From contig NC_082696.1 in the NCBI RefSeq assembly GCF_949987515.2, forward strand, positions 33,584,431 through 33,648,430: a stretch of DNA of 64,000 nt, given 5' to 3'. How positions within the stretch are numbered: position 1 is the stretch's first letter; each line of letters starts with the position of its first letter. The notes beneath the pieces were generated by a model. It was not told where the DNA came from. It saw only the letters and a program-made list of their open reading frames with translations, and ran no database searches. Position numbers and translations under genes: made by a program. This document shows, piece after piece, positions 23,578 through 33,990 of this stretch. The DNA is from Delphinus delphis (lineage: Eukaryota > Chordata > Mammalia > Artiodactyla > Delphinidae).

Positions 23578-23888
23578 CCCCCAAATGTTTTTTACTCCCA
23601 AATGTTTTCTGAGCTTCATGTAGTAAGATCAAAAAGAACCCTGGTGCTACTATTTATAATTTACTTGGGGTTATTGGATCCTAGTTATTTGTAGACATTT
23701 GGAGATGTCTCCATGAAGCCCTGATAAGAATTTCAGAAGGAAAGAAGGCCAAAGTCTTTATGTAATTGACTGAGTATATTGAGGAAGTGTTGTGGATGGT
23801 GACATAATAGAGTGCTTTACAGAGCTAGAGGGAATCATTGGAGTGTAGCATTAATGAGCAGGGGGAGGCATCAAAAATAGGGATAGGA

Positions 23889-25721
23889 ACCCATGCTCTT
23901 GGATTGGAAGAATCAATATTGTTAAAATGGCCATACTACCCAAAACAATCTACAGATTTAATGTGATCCCTATCAAATTATACATGACATTTTTCACAGA
24001 ACTAGAACAAATAATCCTAAAGTTTATATGGAATCACAAAAGACCCAGAATTGCCAAAGCAACCCTAAGGGAAAAGAACATAGCTGGAAGCATAACCCTC
24101 TTAGATTGCAGACAATACTAAAAAGCTACAGTAATCAAAACAGCATGGTATTGGCACAAAACAGACATATGGATCAATGGAACATAATAGAGAACTCAGA
24201 AATAAACCCACACACCTATGGTCAATTAATCTTCAACAAAGGAGGCAAGAATGGAGAAAAGAGAGTCTCTTTGGCAAGTGGTGTTGGGAAACCTGGACAA
24301 CAGCATGCAAATCAATGAAGTTAGAACATTCCCTCACACCATACACAAAAATAAACTCAAAATGGCTTAAAGACTTAAATATAAGACAGGATACCATAAA
24401 ACTCCTAGAAGAGAACACAGACAAAATATTCTCTGACATAAATTGTACCAATGTTTTCTTAGGTCAGTCTCCCAAGGTAATAGAAATAAAAGCAAAAATA
24501 AACAAATGGGACCTAATCAAACTTACAAGCTTTTGTACAGCAAAGGAAACCATAAACAAAATGAAAAGACAACCTATGGACTGGGAGAAAATATTTGCAA
24601 GCGATGCAACTGACAAGGGCTTAATTTCCAAACTATACAAACAGCTCATACAACTCAATAACAAAAAAACAAACAACCCAATCCAAAAAATGGGCAAAGA
24701 CCTAGAAAGATATTTCTCCAGAGAAGACATCCAGATGGCCAGTAGTCACATGAAAAGATGCTCAACACTGCTAATTATTAGAGAAATGTAAATCAAAACA
24801 GGTATCACCTCACATAGGTCAGAATGGCCATCATTGAAAAGTCCACAAACAATAAACACTGGAGAGGGTGTGGAGGAAAGGGACCCCTCCTACACTGTTG
24901 GTGGGAATGTAAACTGGTACAGCCACTATGAAGAACAGCATGGAGGTTCCTCACAAAACTAAAAACAGAGTTACCATATGACCCAGCAAGTCCTCTCCTG
25001 GGCGTATATCCAGAGAAAACTCTAATTTGAAAAGATACCTGCACTCCAGTGTTCATAGCAGCACTATTTACAATAGCCAAGACATGGAAGCAACCTAAAT
25101 GTCCATCGACAGATGAATGGATAAAGAAGGTGTGGTACATTTACACAATGGAATATTACTCAGCCATAAAAAGAATGAAATAATGCCATGTGCAGCAACA
25201 TGGATGCACCTAGAGATTATCATACTAAGTGAAGTAAGTCAGACAAAGACAGATTTCATATGATATCACTTATATGTGGAATCTAAAATATGATACAAAT
25301 GAACTTTTATTTACAAAATGGAAAGAGACTCAACAGACGTAGAAAATAAACTTATGGTTACCAAAGGGGAAAGGGGGGGGAGGGATAAAATAAGAGTTTG
25401 GGATTAGCAGATATGACCTACTATATATAAAATATATAAACAACAAGGTCCTACAGTATAGCACAGGGAAGTATATTCAGTATCTTGTAATAACCTATAA
25501 TGAAAAAGGGGAGTCCCCTGGTGGCCTAGTGGTTAGGATTCCAGGCTTTCATTGCCGTGGCCTGGGTTCAATCTCTGGTGGCTGAGATCCTGCAAGCTGC
25601 ACAGTGCAGACAAAAAGCCAAAAAAACAAAACAAGAAAAAGAATGGGAAAAAGAAGCCGAATCACTTTGCTGTACACCAGAAACTAACACAACATTGTAA
25701 ATCAACTATACTTTAGTTAAA
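23889..25721 (+). mobile_element. L1 LINE, 5'-truncated (ORF2 C-terminal part and 3' UTR)
   Basis: This is a 1.83-kb L1 copy inserted in the sense orientation. The 16-bp duplication AAAAATAGGGATRGGA (23873-23888 and 25722-25737) fixes both ends and contains one mismatch. It holds about the last 300 codons of ORF2, in at least two frames. One open segment at 24177-24791 reads through the C-terminal region (for example [18 protein letters not shown]) and stops early, so the copy is dead. The 3' UTR follows, interrupted by a SINE at about 25509, and ends in an A-rich tail. The missing 5' part includes the endonuclease and reverse transcriptase. Confidence 0.96.
25509..25640 (+). mobile_element. 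CHR-type SINE, short old form, nested in L1
   Basis: It runs from GGAGTCCCCTGGTGGCCTAG to an A-rich tail near 25615-25640. It interrupts the L1 3' UTR between CCTATAATGAAAAAG and GCCGAATCACTTTGCTG, so it is younger than the L1. The A-rich flanks leave the ends uncertain by about 8 bp. Confidence 0.88.
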
Positions 25722-25737
25722 AAAAATAGGGATGGGA

Positions 25738-26870
25738 AAAGAGAATGGTGTAGACAAAAAGATGGTTTGATTAAAAGTCACGGACACTCTGTTCAGCTTT
25801 TAAAATTTGGCAAGAACTGTGATGTGTCAAGTAAGTTACCTGCTGCTGCTCTTTAGTAGTGTTCTGGTACTGCGGAGGAGACAGGCTGTTTCCCAAGGGA
25901 CACGTTTGCAAGACATGGGTACCATAGACATATGCTTGTGGTGCATGCTAAGATGTTTAATAAGGACTGTGGTCTCTGGTTCAAACCACATTTTTTCCTA
26001 AAGGAAAAAACTTCATTTGGAATATTTGGAATTTTGAGGGGAGAGTTTGAAGGAACTATAACTATGTTAAGAAAATGGCACCTAATGGATTTTAAATGGT
26101 CATTACTTTATAATAAATAGAATTCATTAAATGTAGTATTGGTAAAAATGCATTTTAATTATTTTTTGTGACAAGATACAGTGTCTTCTGGAATGGTGAG
26201 CGTTTATCTTGCATGTTTTTTATAAAAACCTTAGTTAAAAAACACAGCCACTTGCACCTGATCCTTTTTTACTTTCCTTTTCATCTCATGGATATGGGTA
26301 GGAAGTAATGCAGTGCATTACCCCAGACTGTGAAGAGTGGGAGAGGAGTTGCTGAGAATGTCTCTGGGAATTAGAGATGAAAAGGGCCATGTTCTTTTTG
26401 CTTTTTCACACCTCAGGTAAATGAGATATACTATGATGCAGTTTGTTCCTCAGGGAGGAAAGGGGAACTCTGAATTCATGACAGTGTTATTAGGAATCAG
26501 AAAATTAAGGACGAGGGACTGAGTGACAAAAATACTGCTGTCATCAGAGAAATGTTATTAAGCAGATCAAGATGGAAGCTTCATTGTTATGGCCTAATTA
26601 TTAAATATTTGTCTGTTGGGGAAGTTGGAGTGATTTATAATAACGTTAGATTTCTTTCTGAATCGCCAACAAATTAGTTTTCTTGTATTAAAGTGATCTG
26701 TGCCTGTTAGCATTATTAAATGATTCTCATGCTTTCTAATATAATATTTTTGAATTTGCATTATTAACCATTATATTTTTTCTATGTAAAACAGTATATA
26801 AACTTCTCTTTGGAGGTATTGATATTTAATGACTTATCCTTGTGTAAGGTTGCAGGGAGAATTGTGTTAT
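25738..26870. other. Intronic sequence; acceptor-donor motif near 26416
   Basis: No repeat or coding exon was recognised. At 26392-26422 a long pyrimidine tract leads into CAG directly followed by GTAAAT, the pattern of a recursive splice site (see findings). Confidence 0.5.
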
Positions 26871-26885
26871 CTATAGAGCAATTTT

Positions 26886-27078
26886 TTTTTAACATCTTTA
26901 TTGGAGTACAGTTGCTTTACAGTGTTGTGTTAGTTTCTGCTGTATAACAAAGTGAATCAGCTATATGTATACATATATCCCCATATCCCCTCCCTCTTGT
27001 GTCTCCCTCCTACCCTCCCTATCCCACCCTCTAGGTGGTCACAAAGCACAGAGCTGATCTCCCTGCGCTATGCGGCTG
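26886..27078 (-). mobile_element. L1 3' end, 193 bp, 5'-truncated
   Basis: This is antisense cetartiodactyl L1 3' UTR text (AACATCTTTATTGGAGTACA to CTGCGCTATGCGGCTG). The perfect 15-bp duplication CTATAGAGCAATTTT lies at 26871-26885 and 27079-27093. It shows the normal marks of target-primed reverse transcription with extreme 5' truncation. Confidence 0.97.
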
Positions 27079-27093
27079 CTATAGAGCAATTTT

Positions 27094-27821
27094 GAAATTA
27101 GGGTTAACCCTCTGTTGTTTTCCTATGTACGAACTTCAGAATGGCTCGCTCATCATAGTATTTTAACTCCTAGGGTCTCTTACCCCTCACACATACCACA
27201 TCTTTAATCCTGGACACTTGTTAAACCTAGGTAGTTTGTTTTCTGAAAATAAAAACATTAAACTGAGGGAAAAAAATGGGATTATTTTTTCATTGCATAT
27301 CAGAGTATATACAAAAATAAGAGGAAAATATGAATTTTAAATAAAATTTTCTGCTTCACAGGATTTATACACATATTATGACATATGTAAACGTATGATT
27401 TGTCCTTACTTAGTAAATATCTACTGAATGATGAGAACATTCTCATTTGTTTTAAAATGTTTTTTTAAATTAGTTTAGAGAGTGAAAAGAATAAATCTAT
27501 AAAATCTTTAAGATAAAGGAATTCATACTAAGGAATTTAGAAAATAGAAAGAAGCTTGTAATCCCGCTAGTCTGAAAGAAATATAGCAATTTTTTTTGAA
27601 CTATCCTTTCCATCTTCTTTTGCACGCATGTGTTTATGGATGCATAGGTATGTTTTTGTGTATCCATGCATCGTCCTCTCATTTTAATTCTAAAGGAAAG
27701 CCAAGATACATTGCATATGTAAGCTTTTTATTTAAAAAATAATGCCTATCAATTTATAGTTTTAAATTATTTTCCTCAATCGCTTGCAAAAAAGAAAACA
27801 TCTGTATACTACTGTAGTACT
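27094..27821. other. Intronic sequence, nothing recognised
   Basis: AT-rich intron. No gene, RNA or named repeat was identified. Confidence 0.5.
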
Positions 27822-27826
27822 GTAAC

Positions 27827-28452
27827 TGAAAGTGGGGTCCGGCTGCTTGCCGCTCAAAAGGCAATAAAGAGGCAAAGCTGGTGGAAAGGAATGTTTGCTT
27901 TATTTTGGATGCTGGCCTCGGGGGTGGGGTGTGGACTCCTCTCTGAAGGCCAACTCCCCCCCACTGACAACCAGGGGGCACGGGCTGTTATAGATGGAGG
28001 GAGGGGGCTGCACGCAGAAACAGCACAGTCAGCTCTGACAGTCATCTTGAAATTGGTCTTGTGGTGGTCTGACCAGCGTCATCTGGATTGTTTTAAGTAC
28101 GATTAATCTTCAGTTCCAGGGTCGGTTTGTTCCCGTTTCTTTGAGGCCAACTCTCGGAACTGTGGCAGTTTATGTCATGGCTACAGTCTGGCCATCATGT
28201 AGTTAACTTCTTCCACCTGGTGGGAGTTTCAGTATCTATAAGACAGCTCACAGGATATGGCTCAGAATATCATCTATAGCCTGTGAGGGGGAACTAAAGG
28301 TCCTTGACTTGGTTAATGACTGAACTATTATTATTTGCTTCTGTATTTTCTCACTTCTCTGATTAAACTTATTCTTTGGCTACAGTTTTTCCACAGACAG
28401 GAGGCAGGCTGAGGACATGGGGGGAAGGACCACAGGGTCTGGCTCCGTTTCA
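27827..28452 (-). mobile_element. Solo LTR of an endogenous retrovirus, 626 bp
   Basis: The block begins TGAAA and ends TTTCA, a 5-bp terminal inverted repeat with the canonical TG and CA ends. It is flanked on both sides by GTAAC (27822-27826 and 28453-28457), a 5-bp target-site duplication. On the minus strand an AATAAA signal lies at 27899-27904 and a TATAA-like motif at about 27988-27992, about 85 bp upstream. This is the order expected for U3-R-U5. No internal gag, pol or env sequence is present, so the provirus has recombined to a solo LTR. The family was not identified. Confidence 0.85.
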
Positions 28453-28469
28453 GTAACAGTAGATCTGGT

Positions 28470-28990
28470 TTTAAACCTTCAGACCTTCACCAACTCTCAC
28501 CCAGACTATTGCAGTCACTTCCTCACATCTTGTCTTTCTCCCTTGTGGGTGGCCCTCTACAATCTGTCCTTTGCACTACTGCCAGCCTGGTCTTTTTAAA
28601 ACAAAAGTTTCACCGCTGTCTGTCAATAATAAGGTAAGTCTGGGATACTTGGCATGACATACAATGCATGTTGTTACTGAGCATTGTTTACCTCTCCAGC
28701 TCTTCTCTTAGGATCCCTCTTTAAACCTGACACCCCCCCAAAACAAAGCTAATCCGATTTTAGTCATCCTTATTTTTGCACCTGCTGGTTTCTTTGTCTG
28801 GCGGTCTTCATTCTTCCTTCAACACTTAGTTCATATGTCAGATTTTCTGTGAAATCTTTGTTAACTACCTACCCAAGTATAGTGTTTATTAATCACTTCT
28901 CCTCTTGCTATATGTATGCTGTATACTTCTCATATTGTAATCGCTTACTTATATTTCTCCCGCTCCCTTTATGGCAGCCACTTAGTCCAT
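28470..28990 (+). repeat. L2 LINE relic
   Basis: L2 phrases in order: GACTATTGCAGTCACTTCCT, GTCTTTCTCCC, GCCAGCCTGGTCTTTTTAAA, TCTTCATTCTTCCTTCAACA and TTCTGTGAAATCTTTG. It lies immediately downstream of the LTR target site, so the provirus entered at or just beside this older repeat. Confidence 0.75.
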
Positions 28991-30039
28991 TATCTAATGC
29001 AGTACTGGTACTACTGGTACTTCAATTAGTGTTTATTGATTTGAGTTCTTTACTGGTAATTAGATTCATTGAGGTCTGATATTACCTGAGAAGACATTAT
29101 CAGCCCCAAACATTTAATCCCAGCTATCACAAACTTAACACAACCAAGCTTTTTAAAAATCATACATATAATAATAAGGTTTTTCATCTTATATTTTCAA
29201 TTATTTGCAACAGTTTTTATTAAAACCTTTCTATGTTTCATGTACCTAGTAGCTATGTTTACACAGAGTACTGTGATTGAGGGAACAAAATCCAGTCTCT
29301 CATAGATGGGGACTTAATGTTACTGTAATTGTAACAATTGTTGGGTTATGGGTTTTATTTTCATGACATTATCTTCTACAAGGCTCTTCTGCTGCCTCTT
29401 GTGTTCAGGTGCAACTCCTTAGCTCCAGTCTGTTCTCTCAGAATTGAGAAGGGGACTTGACAATTGGAAATTATCCTCAAGAGTCATCTCTGCCAAAGTG
29501 GTTTGTGAGAGTGATTTGTGAAAATAATGTTTTTTTTTCTCACTACTGTACATCTCAAATGGAGCCTTATTCACTACTGAAATATGAATACCTTTTTGTG
29601 TGTTTATTAAAATAATAAAATATTTATTGAAAGGAAAAGATTTCTTCAATTGTGGCAGTTGTGGCCTTGGGCATTAAAGCACAAATTAAGTTTTTATATG
29701 ATGCCTCATCCAGGTTTTTCTCAAGAATAAAAAGCAAAATTCTTAGAGAAAAATCTCTTTTTAAAATTTTTCACACAGAAGCCTTAGCATTGGAGAATTC
29801 TAAGGTTGTTGAGGAGGAGATTTGGAAGGGGACATGCAGAGAATAGCTCTTCCAGTTTGTGCTGACCCTTGAATCATGGGAGCAAGTGAGCAGAAATTAA
29901 AGAAATTTTATCAAAGAAAAACTGATTACCTGCTTTACTAACACCTAATCTAGACTGTGTGCTTATGAACAGTTACTGCTGTTTCCTCATTCTCCTGTAT
30001 GTCATCAAGACCCCAGTTGCTTTTGTTTTTCACATGGAT
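28991..30039. other. Intronic sequence, nothing recognised
   Basis: No confident element or coding exon in about 1 kb. Confidence 0.5.
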
Positions 30040-30149
30040 TGAAAAGTATACAAGCTTTTGAAAGAGATACAGGTTTCAGTTTACCAATTAATAGTTGTAG
30101 GACGTTGGCCAAATTGATGAACTGTTCTGTATCTGAGTTTTCTGAACTG
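30040..30149 (+). repeat. Possible MIR SINE relic
   Basis: GTAGGACGTTGGCCAAATTG and CTGTATCTGAGTTTTCTGAA fit the central MIR region. It is cut off by an A16 run at 30150. Confidence 0.5.
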
Positions 30150-30271
30150 AAAAAAAAAAAAAAAAGACTCATAAAAGTTAATAGGTCCCTAAAGGAAGCA
30201 GAAACTAAAGTACTGAGATTCTGATGCCCCATGGGTCACAACTTGGAGGAAAAAAAGAAACTGGATCCGTT
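30150..30271 (-). repeat. Inverted duplication, left arm
   Basis: The reverse complement of 30150-30271 matches 31194-31312 with about seven mismatches and one small gap over about 118 bases. Shared blocks include GGATCCAGTTTCTTTT, AAGTTGTGACCCATGG, CAGAATCTCAGTACT and TTTCTGCTTCCTTTAGG. The arm begins with an A16 run. The source sequence is not recognised as a named repeat. Confidence 0.93.
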
Positions 30272-31193
30272 CAGTTTCATTTTCTGAAAATGAGAACATT
30301 TTCACTGACTCTGTTTGTAGATATTAAGTGAAATTAAGTATTCATATTAAATGAAAAAATCTGGAAGTTAATATTTGTAAATATTCAATTAATTATATAA
30401 AATTTTAAAAATGTTTGTAAATTTTAGATGGTAGTATTACCTACAGTATCTGACACCTAATATGTGATTTACAAAAAATACTTAAGTTTCTTTCTTTTTT
30501 CAAAAGTTGATCTTTGTTTTGAACTGTTTGGTTTCTCATATTCTAAACCACATTTAGAAAAGCTTACAGATGGCTTTATTACAATAGATTAACTGGGACA
30601 AGGCAGTGAAAGAACTAATCTCCAGAAGATGAAGTTTTCAAAATAGTGGCAAAGCAATCCAACTTCTCTTCTGTTTGATTCATTAAAAAAAAAAAAATAG
30701 GTGAATGATATACAATATCTGCTATCTAAAAAAATCTTCCATTCTGAGGAAATTTCATTTGTGCGCACTAGCAAAAAAAATATTTTAAAAATTAAATTGG
30801 CTGATAAAGCTGAACAATAAACATTGGAGGACAGTGTGTAATAGAGGAAAAAGAATTGCTGGACAAGGAGAAAGGGATCCTGGGACAGAGTGTATCTTTC
30901 ATCATTTACTGAGTCTGGGAAAGTCAGGTAACCTTAGAGAGTCCCCAGTGTAAAAGGAGGCTGGGATACCTTTCCTGCCTGGAGGTAGGGAGCTGATTAA
31001 GGTAAAATCTTGATGTCCCTTTTCGTTCTGATACTTACATACCAGGAGGTGGATAAAATGTAGTCTTTTTCTATGAGCATTCATTTTACATAATATTACA
31101 AATATATTTAGTACAAACAGTCTTGTGCCTTAGAGTTTGGGAAGTATCACATAGAATTTTTTTCTCCACGTGCAGTTTCTCTTAAAGGCTGGA
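30272..31193. other. Spacer between inverted arms, nothing recognised
   Basis: About 920 bases of AT-rich intron between the two arms. No repeat or exon was recognised. Confidence 0.5.
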
Positions 31194-31312
31194 TGGATCC
31201 AGTTTCTTTTTTCCCCAAGTTGTGACCCATGGACTCATCAGAATCTCAGTACTGTAGTTTCTGCTTCCTTTAGGTACCTATTAATTTTTATTAGTCTTTT
31301 TTTTTATTTGGA
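31194..31312 (+). repeat. Inverted duplication, right arm
   Basis: This is the partner of 30150-30271 in the opposite orientation, about 93% identical. Similarity stops within a few bases of GGATCC on one side and at the T run on the other. Both arms end at a homopolymer, so they may be two copies of an unlisted retroposed sequence and need not be a local inversion. Confidence 0.93.
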
Positions 31313-31848
31313 TCAGGGTTGTAAGGTCAATTCAATAGGATGCAAAGAGAAAAATTAAGAAATAGACTTCAGTTTGAATATGAAAAAGTCAACAGAAATG
31401 AAGCTTTGTTTGGAAAAGTTGGCTCAGTAGGGGAGGGCAGTCCTCATACAGTGATCATTATAGGCTAAGCTTCACATATATACACCTGTAGACCTCCTAC
31501 TTAACTAAACTGTGGTCAAGGTTAAACAAAAAGTGACCTATGCTGAAATGATCATTTCAGTCTTTTCCAATTCTGAAGTTTAATGGTTCTGTTACACACA
31601 ATAGGCTGTAGTCTTTGGGAAGATAAAATTTCTCAAAAGTGTCATACCATTCCATCGGAATTGTTAAGTAAGTTCACAGCCATCATGGTGCAATACCATT
31701 GATACCACAGAGGTCCTTGCCTTGGATGTGAAAATATCCAAGCAGATGCAGAGAGGCCATCTGTCCTGAGACTCTAGAGGACATTCCTGTACTGGGTGGA
31801 GAATTGTACTCAGTGAGCTTGAGGATCTTTTGTAGCTTCTCGCGTTCT
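31313..31848. other. Intronic sequence, nothing recognised
   Basis: No confident repeat or coding signal. Confidence 0.5.
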
Positions 31849-31865
31849 CAAATTCTTTAATTTTA

Positions 31866-32017
31866 TTTCATTTATTTACCTTTAATTTATTTTTATTATT
31901 TTTATTTTTGGCCACGCTGCGTGTCTTGTGGGATCTTCGTTCCTCAACCAGGGATCGCACCTGGGCCCTCAGCAGTGAGAGCGCAGGGTCTTGACCACTG
32001 GATGGCCAGGGAGTTCC
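31866..32017 (-). mobile_element. CHR-type SINE, short old form
   Basis: The minus-strand head GGGAACTCCCTGGCCATCC is at the right end. The body ends CGCAGCGTGGCC and is followed by an A/T-rich tail. The 17-bp duplication CAAATTCTTTRATTTTA (31849-31865 and 32018-32034) has one mismatch and fixes the ends. Confidence 0.95.
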
Positions 32018-32034
32018 CAAATTCTTTGATTTTA

Positions 32035-32959
32035 AATAAATGGGCATTTAAAATAAGTGGAGCCCTGCATTTTCCTAGAAAACTAGGGTGGACTTCATTG
32101 AGGTAAGGGAAAAATTAATGTTCTTCTAATACACTGGTCTAAACAGCACTCCATGCAGATAGACACTTGGCAGATATCCCTGATGTTTAGTTTCTTTTTC
32201 CTTATGGGATTGCTTTGAGCTCTGTCAGGAGTCAGGTTAGAATGTCACTGCCTGTCCTGCTTTAGTGGTATGTAGGCAGGCTTAAATACAGTCACCATCC
32301 TCAAATAGCTAGCTCTAGTAAATTAAATGTCGTCTACTACTAAAGAAATACATGGGTTGCAGATGCTGAAATAAACTGGGTTAAAAATATTTATTACACA
32401 AAAGAGATGCTAGCTGAAAGAGGCATGTATCTTTGCTCTCCCAACAGTTTCTCACTTGTAAATGGCATCTCTGAAGGGATGTCCAAATTCCTGGTGTGGG
32501 CATGGAGAGTAGACAGCTGAGTCACAGCTGCTAAAATGAGACTGTGCCTCCTTCCCCCTCTCCAAGAGAAGAAATGAAGAAAGAGGTGAAAGAGAATTCG
32601 TGCCAATAGCTTACTTAAAATTCATGGTTTGAGAAGTCTATGAGATTCTTAGGCCGAGAGGAAGCCATTACTTGACTACATGGGAGTGTTTGGAGCATGA
32701 AATCTGCTTTTCCTAAGGGACCTCTTGTAATTGGTCATAGTTTGTGCAAAAATGTATCTTATTTCTCTAGAGATTTTTCCTGCCTTTGTAGGAATGACTG
32801 TGTTATCTGGCCTATGGGTTGCGGCTGCTTGTTTAGTCTGCATTTTGATTTGGTAATACCTGGCTTGTTTGTTGGCTTTTCTCCTCAAGTTTGATGCTAC
32901 TCTTCCCTTTGAAATGTGTATTCCCATCCATTTGAAGAAAGTTCAGAAATGTCAACTTT
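32035..32959. other. Intronic sequence, nothing recognised
   Basis: No confident repeat, RNA or exon. Confidence 0.5.
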
Positions 32960-33200
32960 GCTTGGATTTGGATCCTGGATTGGTGCCTTACTAGCAAGGT
33001 GACCTCGAACTAATAACTGAAGCTCAGGTAAACTGAGCTTACCTTAGCTTCTTCATCTACAAAATGGAAGTACTGATAGTACCCACTTGTTTAGGTTACT
33101 GTGAGGATTAAATGAATTACTTCACATAAAGTGTTTAGAATAGTACCTTGTCCATAGTAGCCACTCGGCATAGTTAGCTGCAATTATTGCTGTTGCTGCT
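32960..33200 (+). repeat. MIR SINE
   Basis: MIR landmarks: TGCCTTACTAGCAAGGTGAC, CTTCTTCATCTACAAAATGG, GTTACTGTGAGGATTAAATG and a worn end with CATAGTAGCCACTCGGC. It carries a 20-base insertion-like segment in the middle. Confidence 0.85.
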
Positions 33201-33314
33201 GGTGCAGTTTTCATCTCTACTATAGTGACATGTGTTTCTTTTACTACTTCTAATACATTTATACTTCTGTATAAAGAATATCCTATATATATAAAAAATA
33301 TAAAGATATAAAGA

Positions 33315-33519
33315 GGGCTTCCCTGGTGGCGCAGTGGTTGGGAGTCCGCCTGCCGATGCAGGGGACATGGGTTCGTGCCCCGGTCCGGGAGGATCCCACA
33401 TGCCGTGGAGCGGCTGGGCCCCTGAGCCATGGCCGCTGAGCCCGCACGTCCGGAGCCTGTGCTCCACAACGGGAGAGGCCACAGCAGTGAGAAGCCCGCA
33501 TACTGCAAAAAAAAAAAAA
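33315..33519 (+). mobile_element. CHR-type SINE, short young subfamily, full copy
   Basis: The copy is complete, from GGGCTTCCCTGGTGGCGCAG to a pure A13 tail. The duplication AGATATAAAGA lies at 33304-33314 and 33521-33531. The B box is GGTTCGTGCCCC. It served here as the reference when judging deletions in other copies. Confidence 0.97.
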
Positions 33520-33531
33520 GAGATATAAAGA

Positions 33532-33879
33532 ATATCCCCTTTTGGTAGTAGCATTGAAGGTGAGTACAGAGAGATAGTAATCTACCAAAAAAGTTAACAT
33601 GCCAGCTGAGAGGAAGAGCACCAAGAAATTAACATCTGTTCAATATCACCATTATAAATATTGTTTTAGAAATTCCTGTGGATTTAAATAATTATACATA
33701 CACAAACACACAAAGGAGAACAAAAGTAGCATTATATAGACATTATGAATTTATACTTTGGAGTCCTGGGAGCATGAATTGTAACATTATTAGATTTACA
33801 GCATTGGCAAAATGGCTGGGTACTATAAATTTTAGGAAAGTGGTAGCTTTCCTAAATCTTAGCAATAAGCAGTAAGATA
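33532..33879. other. Intronic sequence, nothing recognised
   Basis: AT-rich; no confident element. Confidence 0.5.
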
Positions 33880-33990
33880 ATATAATGTTGGAAAGCCTAG
33901 AAAGAAATACACACCAAAATGTTTGCACTGATTACCTCTGGTTGGTGGGAATATATGTGATTATTTTTAATTAACAAAAAAAACAAACCT
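33880..33990 (+). repeat. Possible old L1 3' UTR fragment
   Basis: ACACCAAAATGTTTGCACTG and ACCTCTGGTTGGTGGGAATA resemble the 3' UTR of ancient L1 families, followed by an A-rich end. It is short and uncertain. Confidence 0.45.

Noticed and set aside
24177..24791. 204-codon open frame as a possible gene
   Set aside because: It is the C-terminal part of L1 ORF2 inside a dead, truncated copy.
33304..33531. Possible tRNA gene from A and B box matches
   Set aside because: The tRNA-like head belongs to a CHR SINE with a poly-A tail and target duplication. The same applies to the other copies.
33122..33624. Several overlapping open frames of 113-128 codons on the minus strand
   Set aside because: They read through the CpG-rich body of a plus-strand SINE. 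The same peptide words recur at every short-form SINE in the window.
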